A DNA stretch of 64,000 bases from the NCBI GenBank assembly GCA_029204225.1, contig CM055094.1:31553427-31617426 (forward strand), written 5' to 3'. Both the position numbers and the translations under genes were made by a program. Positions 1-10,837 of the stretch are shown here, piece by piece (position 1 is the first letter of the stretch; each line of letters begins with the position of its first letter). The DNA comes from Diphasiastrum complanatum (taxonomy: Eukaryota; Streptophyta; Lycopodiopsida; Lycopodiales; Lycopodiaceae). The notes beneath the pieces are model-generated. The model saw nothing but the letters and a program-made list of their open reading frames with translations. It did no database searches and was not told the origin of the DNA.

Positions 1-842
1 TCACTGCACGATTCTGATGCAAAAGAGCATGAATGTTTAGATAGATGAACTTCTTCTTGCTGAAAGCATACACAGAGCTTCAACTTTTTTTGGTTTTTTC
101 CATGCATCTTTTAGATTTGTTCTGGGCTATTGTTACATTCAAACCCGTTTGAATGTTTTTTCAACAATGTGACCTATCTAGAGGAATAAAAAGAAAGAGA
201 TCTAGAGGTACAAAAGGCGCCCAAGTTACACAGAATGACACGAATGCCAGGTACTAAATGCTGGAACTAGCTCAAAAAGTGCACATATAGTGCTAGCTAA
301 CTAGATATGCTTATTGGATGACCAAGTATAATCATGATATCCCCATTGTACTGATGCTCGGAAGGGAAGGGCATATAGGAAGCAACATAGTCAATCCAAT
401 TATGATAGTGCAGCTCTAACTAAAAGTGGAATGCACTGAAATTGTAGACGTATAGTGAGTAGCAGACCCCATAAAAGTAGAGCACATACAATCCCATCTT
501 TAAGGCATATAAGAAGTATATCATGTGCAAGACACATAAAAGACGCCAACTGTAAGTGCACTCCCAAGTAGTCATATGAGGGGAGTGAAAAAACCAACCA
601 ACTAACATGTAGTGATTCTAGAAAGTAATGAACATTTTGTTGTCTTGTATATCTGTAACATTTGTATTCATTTAATGTACAAGTTGAACTATGTAAAACT
701 GTATTTGAAGGTCTGAAATCATATTTTCATGTGTCAAGGTCAAGTGTACATGTATCCCCCTATCAATGTCAACATAATTGAGTGTACTAAGTCCTAGACT
801 AGCTCAAGGAGATAGTTCATTAGGAGAGAAACTCAGTATAGC
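1..842. other. non-coding, probably intron of the RLT-like gene
   Basis: No open frame here has a recognisable domain on either strand. The segment lies downstream (minus strand) of exon 3 of the RLT-like gene. It is most simply a large intron, because the gene is unfinished at that exon and no stop or 3' UTR is seen. Confidence 0.5.
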
Positions 843-1260
843 TGTTATGGACTGGGTAGGGTTGCTAGGGTGTAAAGTAGGCCTTACGCAAATAAAACTA
901 GATCCCCAGAGGCTAGAGCATAGATAACCCCAAGACAAGTTGTCTACAAATTAAAAAATAAGTGTGTGTTGGCAACTTGGCATCCATGCATGAGTCAGTA
1001 AACTGACAGAAAAGTTGGTAATCCCCACCTACCTCAGGTTTGTGATGCACCTGTGTATTTCTTTGTGATCAAAAACTCTTTACTTTGTACGGTGTTCTCT
1101 ATCTATGACTTCTACCTATTTTATGTTGCATAATCTCAAGGCTCTCTTGATCTAAAATTGTGCTAGTCTCTCTTGACTAGAATTGTGCTAGTCTCTTGAG
1201 CAGTCTAGCAAGTTCTAAACATTTCTGTGTGTTCTAGGTTTCCAGCATGGTATCAAAGCT
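843..1260 (+). mobile_element. candidate copia LTR remnant with primer-binding site, inside the RLT-like gene
   Basis: A stretch starting TGTTATGG and ending CCAGCA (843-1247) is followed directly by TGGTATCAAAGCT (1248-1260). That matches the initiator-Met tRNA primer site with one change (A for G). A 29-bp near-repeat sits at 1153-1198. No second LTR and no gag follow, so this would be a truncated relic in an intron. The left boundary is a guess from the TG dinucleotide. Confidence 0.4.
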
Positions 1261-1461
1261 ATGAGTGTTCAGATTTTCAAACCTGTTAACACAGCATGTC
1301 ATCATGCTTGCAATTTTCAAACATGGTATCATACGCTTCATGTGAATAGCTTGTAGACACAAGCTCACGCTTTTACTATTGCCTTGATATTACACTCTAT
1401 AGCATTAAATCTAAAATAAGAACTGACATGAGGAATACATAGTGAAATGTTTTTTGCTGAC

Positions 1462-2826
1462 CTTAATTTTCTGATTACACTTCCTATTTGAAACCTTCTT
1501 GGGTTTCTGCGCAAAATCTGAAAGTACTGACTTTGGTCTTTTCTCGCAATTTGTAGGTTTAGTATCAGGTATCATACGCTTCATACCATCTGTGCCATGA
1601 GGGAGAACCACAAGACTCCCATGTCTTACAGGTTCTGCAAATTGTATGAGCAGGAACATTCAAGTTGTCATGTCACACATTTCAATAAAAGAAAAAACAA
1701 GTTCCCTCACTTGCAAAAAAAGCCTAGATGCATCAAAAAGTCCTTGCTGAAAGATGGCATGTAAAAACAAATACTTCTCAATAATCGATCTTGAATGAGA
1801 CTTCTAATTTGAAAAATTAAAATCACATAGTAAAGAACACCATCAGTAATGCACATCAATTCCACAAGTTGTTACTCCGGTAGCCTAAGCTCAGACAGCT
1901 CTTACCTATTTGCATGTCAAAAGCACCAGGAGGAAGAGAATCAAACTCAAATCCCAATACTGGGCCATCTTCACGGTAAGGCTCCCCATGCCAAGACTCT
2001 CCGGTAGTAAAGGTTGCAAAAGCAGCAGCAGTTTGCGGATCTACTTCCTGGATACCATCCTGCAACCTCTTTATTGGCAATTCTTGAAGGACGTCCTGCT
2101 TGGTTGGCTTGCCGACCTTACCCTCAAGTAAGTAACCTCCTTTTTGCTGTACAAGAGTTTTCAAACCATTCTTTCCAAATAAGGTAAAATCTTCAATCTC
2201 TGAAGCAAGAACTGCGGCAGGATACTCGTTAAAATCCGGAGGATCTTTTGGCAGCATAAGTTTTTTATCTTCCTGTTCATCATGGAAAATACTGCAAAAT
2301 TCATCTTTTTGACCCTTCCTCTTCTTCAACCTTCTATTACAGAACCACATTTGTATCTGCCTGTTAGTAAGACCCAATTGAGCTGAGAGTTGCATTCTCA
2401 AAGCTTCAGATGGATGCTCATCCTCTGCAAAACCAATCAGAGAACATCTCACAGCAGTTCTCTTTTCAAGAGCAAAGTATGAGCCTTATCAGGAGGCAAA
2501 ACTCAAATGGCCCCTTTTGTCAACCTTAGAGTTTCTGACTGAATGAATCTACAACTGTGCTGCCTTCCCTTTGTCCAAATTGCTGTCTATCTAGCTGATA
2601 TGGAAAGAACTCTGCAAATACATCTTAGAAATACATACTTTGTATTTGGACATAAACACTGGGAAAAGTTTGAAAGCACAGAAAAAGCTAAAGCTACAAG
2701 CAGAACAAGATCAACCGTACCAGCATAGACTCTTTCCAACGTTTCAATCTGCTGTGGAGTTTTCTTCTTTCTTTTGACATCTTTGGCATCAGAAGTAGCT
2801 TGCTCCTCTGAGTCCTCCAAATCCAT
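1462..2826 (-). CDS. RINGLET-type homeobox (HB-DDT family) transcriptional regulator, 5' exons only
   Basis: Three coding exons on the minus strand: 2826-2721, 2424-1906 and 1634-1462. The introns have GT/AG borders (GTACGG...TTTGCAG, GTAAGA...TTTGCAG, donor GTCAGC), and the phases agree (1, 1, 0), giving about 266 residues without a stop. The ATG at 2826 is chosen because the short acidic leader (MDLEDSEEQ) before a basic KRKKKTPQQ resembles RLT starts. Residues about 19-75 form a homeodomain split by intron 1, with the recognition helix NRQIQMWFCNRRLKKRK. Near residue 195, EDGPVLGFEFDSLPPGAF matches the conserved block after the homeodomain in Arabidopsis RLT1/2. RLT proteins bind ISWI remodelers (CHR11/17) through a DDT domain, which would lie in exons not in this window. 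The gene is probably functional, but that is not provable from a partial copy. The homeodomain keeps N51, whereas RLT1/2, as I recall, have His there. Confidence 0.82.
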
Positions 2827-4027
2827 TTTGGTGATACGGGATGAAATGGTGCTTGAATCACCAAAATCAGCCAACTTGCAAAAACTTTTTCAGCAAAATC
2901 TGCCCTCATGCATCTGTATCTGCAGGACATAAAACCGAAACATAACTGGTCAAAATGGGGGACAGCTAGAATCTTTGTTTTGATATATCATATTCTGACA
3001 CGTTTATGACAATTCACAGACACGTAGCAAGTTTGAGTTACACAAAAGCACAAAGATAGATTATTAGGTCCACAGAACACAGAAACAGTGACTGGCCCTG
3101 ATATTCCCTACAAATCTAGTTGTATATCTTGTGTCCAATGTAGCCAACAAAAAGTGACCTCGTGCATTATGCTTCAAAACCTTGCTATTTGCTTACTTGG
3201 AAAGAAAGTAGCAAACCTTTTAATATTGTTAGTGATAAATTCATCTTTATGGTCTATTTGTGCTTAATATGGAGCTTACTTTGTGATTTAGTCCACCATG
3301 TTATCAGAGCACTTTCTAGGGCACACAAAGGCTAGATATTTCAGATTTATCTACTATTGGTTGGATTTTATTTTCCAGTACCTACTTTCTTAGAGACATA
3401 AGTGTGCAACAATTTGCATTTTCTTTGTCACGACTTTCTCTACGCTGATTGAAATCAAATCTAACAGTTGCATTGGTTTACGACATCCGATAAAGCTCAT
3501 GTATAATTTTCTTTACCACGTTTTGAATAACCTGATTCAAAACAACCTTAATTTTCTAGCTTTGGCAAAGTGGTTACTTTCACGTTCTTGATGACAAAAG
3601 CTGAAAACAGTTACATTTGGGGAGCTAATGAACTGCAAAAATTCACGGCACCTCAATGGGAGCTCCCTTTGAAATGCTACAGCAGAATCGAGGGTTATCT
3701 TTACATTTTATGTACAGCACTTTTCTGTTGAACATGGTAGTGGATCAAATTGGTGTCTATGATTTGACGATCATTAAATTCCATTCCATTTTCATTTTTA
3801 TCTGCTAAAAGAGAAGTTAATACAAAGTTAAACTTTGGTCAAACTGGAAACATTTTGTTTTCTATTCTACAAGATTCTGTTTGAATTGCCAGTGGATTTT
3901 AACCATTTTTGCAGTTAGACAATTTCATAACACTTTCAAGCTTGTCAATGGAGCTTTACATCACAAGATCTTGCAACTCAAAATTTACTGAAAAAAAGGA
4001 CTTTCATTTTCTGTTGAAAGATTCTAT
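2827..4027. other. upstream region of the RLT-like gene, non-coding
   Basis: This holds the 5' UTR and promoter side of the RLT-like gene. I see no convincing coding sequence. A primer-site-like string TGTTATCAGAGC (3299-3310, one mismatch) suggests another old LTR end about 0.5 kb upstream of the start codon. Confidence 0.45.
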
Positions 4028-4036
4028 TTAGGCACT

Positions 4037-4330
4037 ATAGTTTCCTGTCCGATTCGACCGCCCATTTGGAAACCGAATCGGACAGGTTTCAAATTTTTTG
4101 ACTTTTACGGTATCTAGGCATGAATTTCAGGATCCATATTCTAGAAATTAGGTTGTACACTGTACATTAAGCATTCAAGTATTGTTTCATGTCCAATTCA
4201 TCTGGTTGGAACCAATTCAAATCGCCTTAAACTCCCTATCACCTAAACTCTCTCTCATCATTCACACTCTCTCCCTTGCACACTCTCTCTCCCCTATCAA
4301 TCACGATTCTCCCCTCAATCCACACTCTCT

Positions 4331-4385
<55 letters not shown>

Positions 4386-4509
4386 GATTCGAGAAATGAA
4401 GCACGAATCGGCACCGATTCAAGTCTCCAGCCGATTCGAATCGGCTGGTTCCGATTCAATTCAGAATCGCCGATTCATTGTCCTCGAATCTACGATTAGT
4501 GAAACCATA
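4037..4509. mobile_element. putative MITE with 9-bp target duplication and internal palindromes
   Basis: The 9-mer TTAGGCACT flanks the block at 4028-4036 and 4510-4518. Inside are a perfect 13-bp inverted repeat (4044-4056 with 4074-4086, CCTGTCCGATTCG), a (CT)n tract, and a perfect 22-bp palindrome at 4427-4448 centred on GATTCGAATC. Many further CCGATTCG/CGAATCGG strings follow. No transposase is present. A 9-bp duplication is typical of Mutator-like elements, but terminal repeats are weak (TAGTTTC against TGGTTTC), so the class is uncertain. Confidence 0.45.
4339..4382. repeat. (CT)n microsatellite
   Basis: About 22 uninterrupted CT dinucleotides, lying inside the putative MITE. Confidence 0.95.
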
Positions 4510-4685
4510 TTAGGCACTCTATGAATATTCCTATCCTATGTTGATTCTGAAATTCATAGCAAGTTACAACTCAATATCGGACATTCCTACCTCAAAATAT
4601 TGCAATCCAAGTTTCTAAACAATGAATAGAATGTATATTTAGGAATCAGGATTTACTGTCTCGCTCCTGCCTACATGACAAACTC

Positions 4686-4995
4686 ATGGATGATCTCAAT
4701 GTATTCAGGTATGAGACGATGGAATTTGGGCGTCCAGGTACACAGCTTAGACTAGGGCAGTTGCATCCTGTGTCTTGGTGGATGAAGTATGGGCATGATG
4801 TTCCTAGACTTCAAAAGCTCGGTCATTTGTCTTTTACAAGACCACACAACAATTGCATAAGGAATTGGAGTGTGTTCTCCCTCATTCATTCGAAGAGGAA
4901 GACTTTTGACTGCACAGCTGGAGAGGTTTGTATATGTCCATGCAAATTTGCGGCTCTTAAACAAGTTCAATGATACAAGAGAGCCATTACATGTA
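4686..4995 (+). pseudogene. hAT-family transposase, C-terminal dimerisation-domain relic
   Basis: Translation gives the hAT signature WWMKYGHDVPRLQKL followed, after a short gap, by RNWSVFSLIHSKRK. This is the conserved C-terminal dimerisation block of plant hAT transposases (usual form: W-W-x3-G-x3-P-x-L-x-x-L-A ... C-E-R-N-W-S-x-F-x-x-I-H). After about 4895 the reading shifts by one frame and continues as QLERFVYVHANLRLLNKF, the usual tail. The catalytic N-terminal and middle regions are absent. The CxxRNWS cysteine region is also degenerate (CIRNWS for CERNWS). This is a dead fragment. It lies 170 bp from the putative MITE but need not be related to it. Confidence 0.75.
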
Positions 4996-6092
4996 ATCAC
5001 AACTCAATGCTAAGATGCATCATGCATGCAGGATGCTTAATCCAAACTATAGCCTAGAACTATTTTACTTGATTCAATTATCTAGGTCATGCTGGAATGT
5101 AAATGGAATTGCTTACATTACCATAGGTTACTTTGACCCAAAAGGTCGAGAGTTGTGTAACCATGGTTTATTTGTCTCCATTAGGCCTACTAAACTTAGA
5201 GTTAGCTAAGTTAGTATGAACTTAACTTGGTAGAGACTCGTGGGTACATTAGGCCTAATTGTGACATTAAGTACGCCAACTTGACATATGGGAGGTATCT
5301 TATTCTTTCTAGGTAACTTATAGAAAGTTGGATAGCCAATAGTCATGAAGTTAGATAGTCATCTTGGACTATATATATGTGTGCATCCCATTTGTATGAG
5401 ACACTTTTGTAAGCAATACTGACTATTCTCCTTGGCTGTCCACGAGTTTCTACAAGAGGGCTTCTAGCCATCTCTTTCTTTCTTTTGAGAATGCTTTGTG
5501 TGATTGAATAGTTAAGATCCTGGATCCTTAGGCTTCTATTTCCTACAGGTCAACCCTAATGAGATTGACGTGACAAAGGTTCCAGAACGATCAGACGATG
5601 GCTGTCTTTGACGCCTGAGGAACTTGCGATATCATACTGCTCTTCCATTCATTTCAGAACTATAATTCACATTTCATCTAACCCTAAGCCCTTGCAAAAT
5701 CCTTGTATGCAAGACCTACCACATGTGCTGCTGCATCACGCAGGAGAGCAAGATAGAGTACGAGCCATGGTCCCTACAAGATTGTTTGGAAAATCAATGA
5801 TCATGTCACAAGTTGAAATTATCGAGTACTATTGGTTAACATGTCTTTAATGTTAGTCAATTGAAGTATGTGTCTCAAGGTAACAATGCTTTGCAACAAG
5901 GTATTGATCTTGGTTGGCAACTTTAAAACATATAGCTACAAAAGAATGAGTGCACAATCTAGGAAAGCAAAATGTTTTTGAATATCTGATTCAACAGACA
6001 TAGACAATTGATGAAGCTATAAGGAAATGAAAAACGTTTGTTGATAGATTTTCTCATCTTTTACCCCGTCTATTAAATTCTTACAATCAAGA
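4996..6092. other. non-coding, possible old LTR sequence
   Basis: No supported gene. The 5200-5560 part has an LTR-like composition with an ACTATATATATGTG TATA-like box near 5370, but there is no primer site or matching partner, so I do not call an element. Around 5950-6300 short frames look like decayed retroelement gag, without a definable domain. Confidence 0.35.
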
Positions 6093-6365
6093 AAAACAGG
6101 CTAAAAAGTTACCGAACCCAACATGTTGTGATAAAATTATCTTGTGCTTTATCTTGTCTTCTAACTATGTTCTAATTCAACACACGATCAAAGCACAAAA
6201 TCGTTTTAGAGCACACTGCAACTTTAGTTTGCAATAAATGAATGCAATACATTAATGTCGAGTGGAGTACAAAGTGAAGAAAGACTGAAAAGAGCTAAGG
6301 TTCTCAAAGATGACAGGAAAACAGGCTAAAAAGTTACCAAACCCAACGTGTTGTAATAAAATTAT
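6093..6365. repeat. 48-bp direct repeat pair
   Basis: A 48-bp string beginning AAAACAGGCTAAAAAGTTAC occurs at 6093-6140 and again at 6318-6365 with about three mismatches, 177 bp apart. Its origin is unknown. It could be a local duplication within a decayed element. Confidence 0.8.
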
Positions 6366-7502
6366 TTTTTGATCTCATAGTGTGAGAAGACACATTTCCT
6401 CAGATCCTCAAATGAGGATATAATTCCACCTACTAAGTAAGATGTTTCCTACAACATGTATTAGAAACATTTTCCGATTAAAAACTGAAAAACCCATTTC
6501 CGTATAACTAACATTGGGCACGAATAACTCTTTAATACTCAAAAAAGGCATGCGATAAAAATTCGCTGATACCAGTCATCCGTATTTTAGTTTCCTGGCT
6601 GATTTTCAACAATTTTAAATCGGACCAGTTCATCCAGTTCGAACCAATTCAAACTGGTTACAAGTTCGGAACTACAATTTACAGCTCTTTACCTACTATT
6701 ACTAGTACCTGTAGTGTTCATGACGCATGCATTGACTGTCTTCATGTTTGTACGTGAAAATTTGGAAGTTGAGACAGGCAGTCTGGTTACCTCTGGTAGC
6801 ATTGAGCTGCGAGCATTATGCAGTTGAATAAACATGAATGATGACAGCAGATGCTAGTAACTAGTACGACTCTTGCAGCCCTAATCCTATCGAAGAAGTA
6901 GAAAACAGGTATCTTACATTGAGGTTGCTGTCAAACCAAAACAATGGGATATACAATGTGGTCCAGACATTGTTTTGACAAAATTGACAGTGAAGTAATC
7001 CCAAACAGACAGTGATATGCAACTGGACATTTGAAATAAACTCTTGCAAAGTTGGTTAGGACTTTCTATTCTCTACTTGGGGTCAAAAATTCGACCCCAA
7101 TCCGTCACACAAATAAGAACATATATGTAAAAGAGAAAACATGTATATTAAAACTTTGAAAAGCAAGGCTTGAATTTAGATAAAAATCCAGAATATTATG
7201 CAATCAAAAGGCCACGTTAATACCTGCCTTTCGAGAGAAGACTCAGCAGCATGACATGGCTGACAAAAGGAATACTTCCAGACACCTTGCTGAGCAATAA
7301 TGAATTATCATCTACTCTGGCAAAACCTTGAAGATCGGTCGTTGAAAAGTAAAACTGAAGGTGCAACAGACATGACAGGAAGCCGGCAGCAGGAGGAGGA
7401 GCCAAAACTTGCATCAAAACCTTTGACATCACTTCCCAACACATCCACTCTTACATATCATATATGATGCGGCTCTCATCAACTACGCCTGCACATGCAC
7501 TG

Positions 7503-7504
<2 letters not shown>
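6366..7504. other. non-coding
   Basis: No coding or structural feature could be supported. Short frames on both strands lack recognisable domains. Confidence 0.4.

Positions 7505-7560
<56 letters not shown>
7505..7560. repeat. (CT)n microsatellite
   Basis: About 28 CT dinucleotides. It produces an artificial Arg-Glu frame on the minus strand. Confidence 0.95.
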
Positions 7561-7563
<3 letters not shown>

Positions 7564-7624
7564 TGTTTGCATTTCTGTTATAATGCAAAAACCCTAGAAC
7601 AGCAGCCTGCATCCTCCATACTCC

Positions 7625-7853
7625 AGCCTCCATGCTCCTGAAGGCCAGCTTAGTTATTATTATTTGATCATCATTCTGGGACGGGGGCCTTACCCTATAC
7701 AAATGGACACAACACAGTTTATTATTATCGCGGCAAAGCTAAAAACACATATTTGGAATAATAAAAACTCGTAAAGAAAAAGAAGAGTGTAACTTTTGAG
7801 AGAATGATGATCAAATAATAATAACTAGGCTGGCCTTCAGCAGCATGGAGGCT
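7625..7853. repeat. inverted repeat, 53-bp arms with 123-bp spacer
   Basis: Arm 7625-7677 is the near-perfect reverse complement of arm 7801-7853 (about two mismatches; core ATTATTATTTGATCATCATT). The spacer is 7678-7800. The two outer flanks also share GGGGGCCTT-type strings. The transcript would fold into a long hairpin. No terminal TA or other target duplication was found. Confidence 0.8.
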
Positions 7854-9817
7854 GCACCTCCCAGGCGCAGAAGGCCCCCGGGCGGGGGCCTTCCCCTGCC
7901 GTGACAGCCACCTGAATTTTTGTTTTTTGTTTTTTTGCTTAAAATAGTCAATGTTTTACTAATAATAGTATGTTTAAGGTTTAAGTTTTTTAAAATAACA
8001 AACCTTACAAAGTGTAATGCACTTATTATGAGTCTAAAAATAATAAAGATGCATTACACATTTTTTACTTGTCCAAATCTTGAAATAATAAATGCAGGTG
8101 TGATATTGTGACTTTTAAAGTTTCACATAAATACACTGTAAAAAATTCAGTAGATTGTTACGCTAAAAGTTGAGGTGTCATTCTTACATGAGTCTGAGTA
8201 TTGTATTATAGTGAGTTCTTTTTCATAGATTTTAATTGCAATTTTTATAAGTTCACGTGATATATCAATCACCTTGTGTGATATATCAATCACCTTGTGT
8301 AACTTAGCTACAATAGCTTAGCAATAAGCTGTTGTGATGATTTGCTTAAAGCTAAGGTATCCTACCACTTGAGTTTGAGCATGATTTTTGATATTTTTAG
8401 TTGTGTCATGATAATGGGGTGAGCTATTGTGACGACTTGCTAAAAGAGAAGATGTCACTCGTGGATGAGTTTGAGCATTAAGATGAGATTTTTGATTTTT
8501 TCTTTTCTTTTAGAAAAAAATGCATTCTTCGTTTTTAATTTTAGATTTTCAAAGATTTGAATGCCATTTGTAATGCACAACTATCTTGTGATACATCAAA
8601 TCACCTTCTTTAAATCCTTTTGAATTGCAATATTTTTTTTTGCATTTTTTAACAATCTAAATGCTTCCTGATTGTACACTTGTAAGGCAAAGCTTTTTGT
8701 GACAAAAATATCACCTTGTTTTTTATTTTTTTGAATTATTAGACTTTTGCCATGACTTTGTCTTGGAAAGTCAATAATATGTGTTCAAGTTTGTCAATGA
8801 AATTTGTTGGCCTTGACTTGCAAAAGCAATACTATGTGTTGAGGTCGGTTAATGGAGTTTGGAAAATAGTCAATGTTAGAGGATATTGTGTGCTGGTGCT
8901 CTTAACTTTTAAGGCTGAATTCTTTGTTGAGGACTAAACTAACATGCATCTATTGACATTAGAAATTCTGACAGAATCATGTCATGAGCCATAAGCAAAA
9001 GCAAAAGTAAAAGTTTTTTTTGTTTGCACGAGCCATAAGCAAAGTTATAGCTACTAAAAGCAACAATACAACAACTAGAGCTGATTGGGACTCGTGTACC
9101 AACAAATTTGTAAGCCTCTTCCATATCCAGAACCACATGCAACATCTTCACCTTTATTGCATCAATGGTGCAAGCTGTATCAGACCAGAAGACTAGGAGG
9201 CCACACTTTTTCAAGGAGGCAATCCCAGCCCCACATGCATTCAATCAGAGGTTACAAACACTCTTCTAAGGTTTATTAGAGAGGCATAGAGGCTTCCAAC
9301 AGGTCCAAAAAGCAATCATAAGCTTAGATCAAGCAAAAAATGCTTTTATAGAGTCCTTCAACAAGCAAAACTTTATGGTATTGGTGCCTAAGCCCCCAAA
9401 CTCCAAATTGGGCGGATGAGGGCTCAAATTAGAGGCAGTCCATCATACCTTTCAGCTTGTAAAAAGATCCAGAGGTTTCAGACCACCAATCAAGAGTTAT
9501 TCATGCTCAAGAATCACCAAAAATACACTATTTTTTTGACTTTTTGAGACCCTTATGGTGTCCAATTCCTACCAAAATTCATGACAGCCTTAGTAAAGCA
9601 TTATTACACCTCTAAAAATGTGCACGCAAAATTTTAGCCATGGATCTTAGGAAAATCTCCCAAAATAGTGGGAAAAAAAACCATGTTTTTTGACCATTTT
9701 TCAATTTTTTTGACAAGGAAATTAGGCATGTTCTACAGTAACTTGATTACATGAAAGCACTAAAAGTTCTGATTTCGCTAGATTATGGCTCTTACTACAC
9801 ATTTCTAGTCAAAAAAC
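7854..9817. other. non-coding, with a 21-bp tandem duplication at 8257-8298
   Basis: AT-rich sequence with no supported gene. Two exact head-to-tail copies of a 21-bp unit (GTGATATATCAATCACCTTGT) lie at 8257-8277 and 8278-8298. A G+C-rich near-palindrome follows the hairpin at about 7865-7900. Confidence 0.5.
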
Positions 9818-9916
9818 TGTTAAAATATCACTTCCAACTTGTTGTATCTTGTAGATCTCAAGTTATTTGAGCTTGAAAGGATCTCACACGTGTGGAGTCT
9901 GTTCCCACGTGTGAAA
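9818..9916 (+). repeat. element A 5' LTR, first piece
   Basis: Matches the first 99 bp of the 3' LTR at 19676. It ends at CACGTGTGAAA, where element B inserted; TGAAA at 9912-9916 is the left copy of B's target duplication. Confidence 0.93.
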
Positions 9917-10563
9917 TGTGAAAAATACAGATCCTAAGTGGATCTAAACTCCAAGATCATTGGCTTGAATGCTTGCACTCCAAACTACATAAGCTAGGAA
10001 TTGGCAACACATTCTATGCTACCTAGAATGCAAAGAACTTGATCAAAAAGCATTTATCACAAATGGAAACTTCCATAAACATCAAGTGCGGCCCAAAATA
10101 GCATTATACAGTCCATAATACATCAGCCTATCACTTTTGGAAAGCACCTAAGATCATACACACAAAGCTTGAACTCAATCACTACACAATGCCAACAATG
10201 GAAGGAGAACCCAATAGAAAAATCTCTCATTAAGCAAATGAATACAATGGATCTGCTCCAACCTGTTTCTCCACGGCCTACCTGCTATATATAGCTGAGA
10301 GAGATGACTCTCTCTCCTCTCTCTAGACCCTCCTTACCTAAAATATGCCCTATATAGGTAAAATTGGCATATATGTCCAAAATACATGAAAATGGACTCA
10401 TTTCGAAGGTCTTGAAGTTTGACACTTCTTCATACTGAAAAAATACACTTACTAAAAATATCTAGACCTGTTTCACACGTGTGAAAAGTCAGATCCTAAA
10501 CTATGTGCCATTTTTAGCAATTTTGGCCTAAAACTAGACAAGGAAATGTTGACAATTTTCACA
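9917..10563 (-). repeat. element B 3' LTR
   Basis: Downstream LTR in B's orientation. It contains a TATATATA box at 10286-10293 (palindromic, so usable on the minus strand) and the palindrome TTCACACGTGTGAA at 10472-10485 with a G-box core. Confidence 0.95.
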
Positions 10564-10578
10564 CTCCCTCTTCAACTT
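10564..10578 (-). other. element B polypurine tract
   Basis: On the minus strand AAGTTGAAGAGGGAG immediately precedes the 3' LTR, as expected for the second-strand primer. Confidence 0.85.
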
Positions 10579-10837
10579 AACTTGCTAGTTTTACAACACT
10601 ACTTTGTACCAACTTAAGAATCATCTCCATCATCAGAATAGATCTCTTCTCAAGGATCCTAATATGTACAAAATAGGACACAACATAATTGATATAGATA
10701 ATAGTGTCCATATAGGATGCTTCACTATTTCTTACATCAATTTTACATAGAATCATAAAAATGGTACATGTAAAAGAACATAGAATCTCAATTAATGAAT
10801 TCCTCCATGTATCCATCTCTGGTTTCTTTGTAAAATA

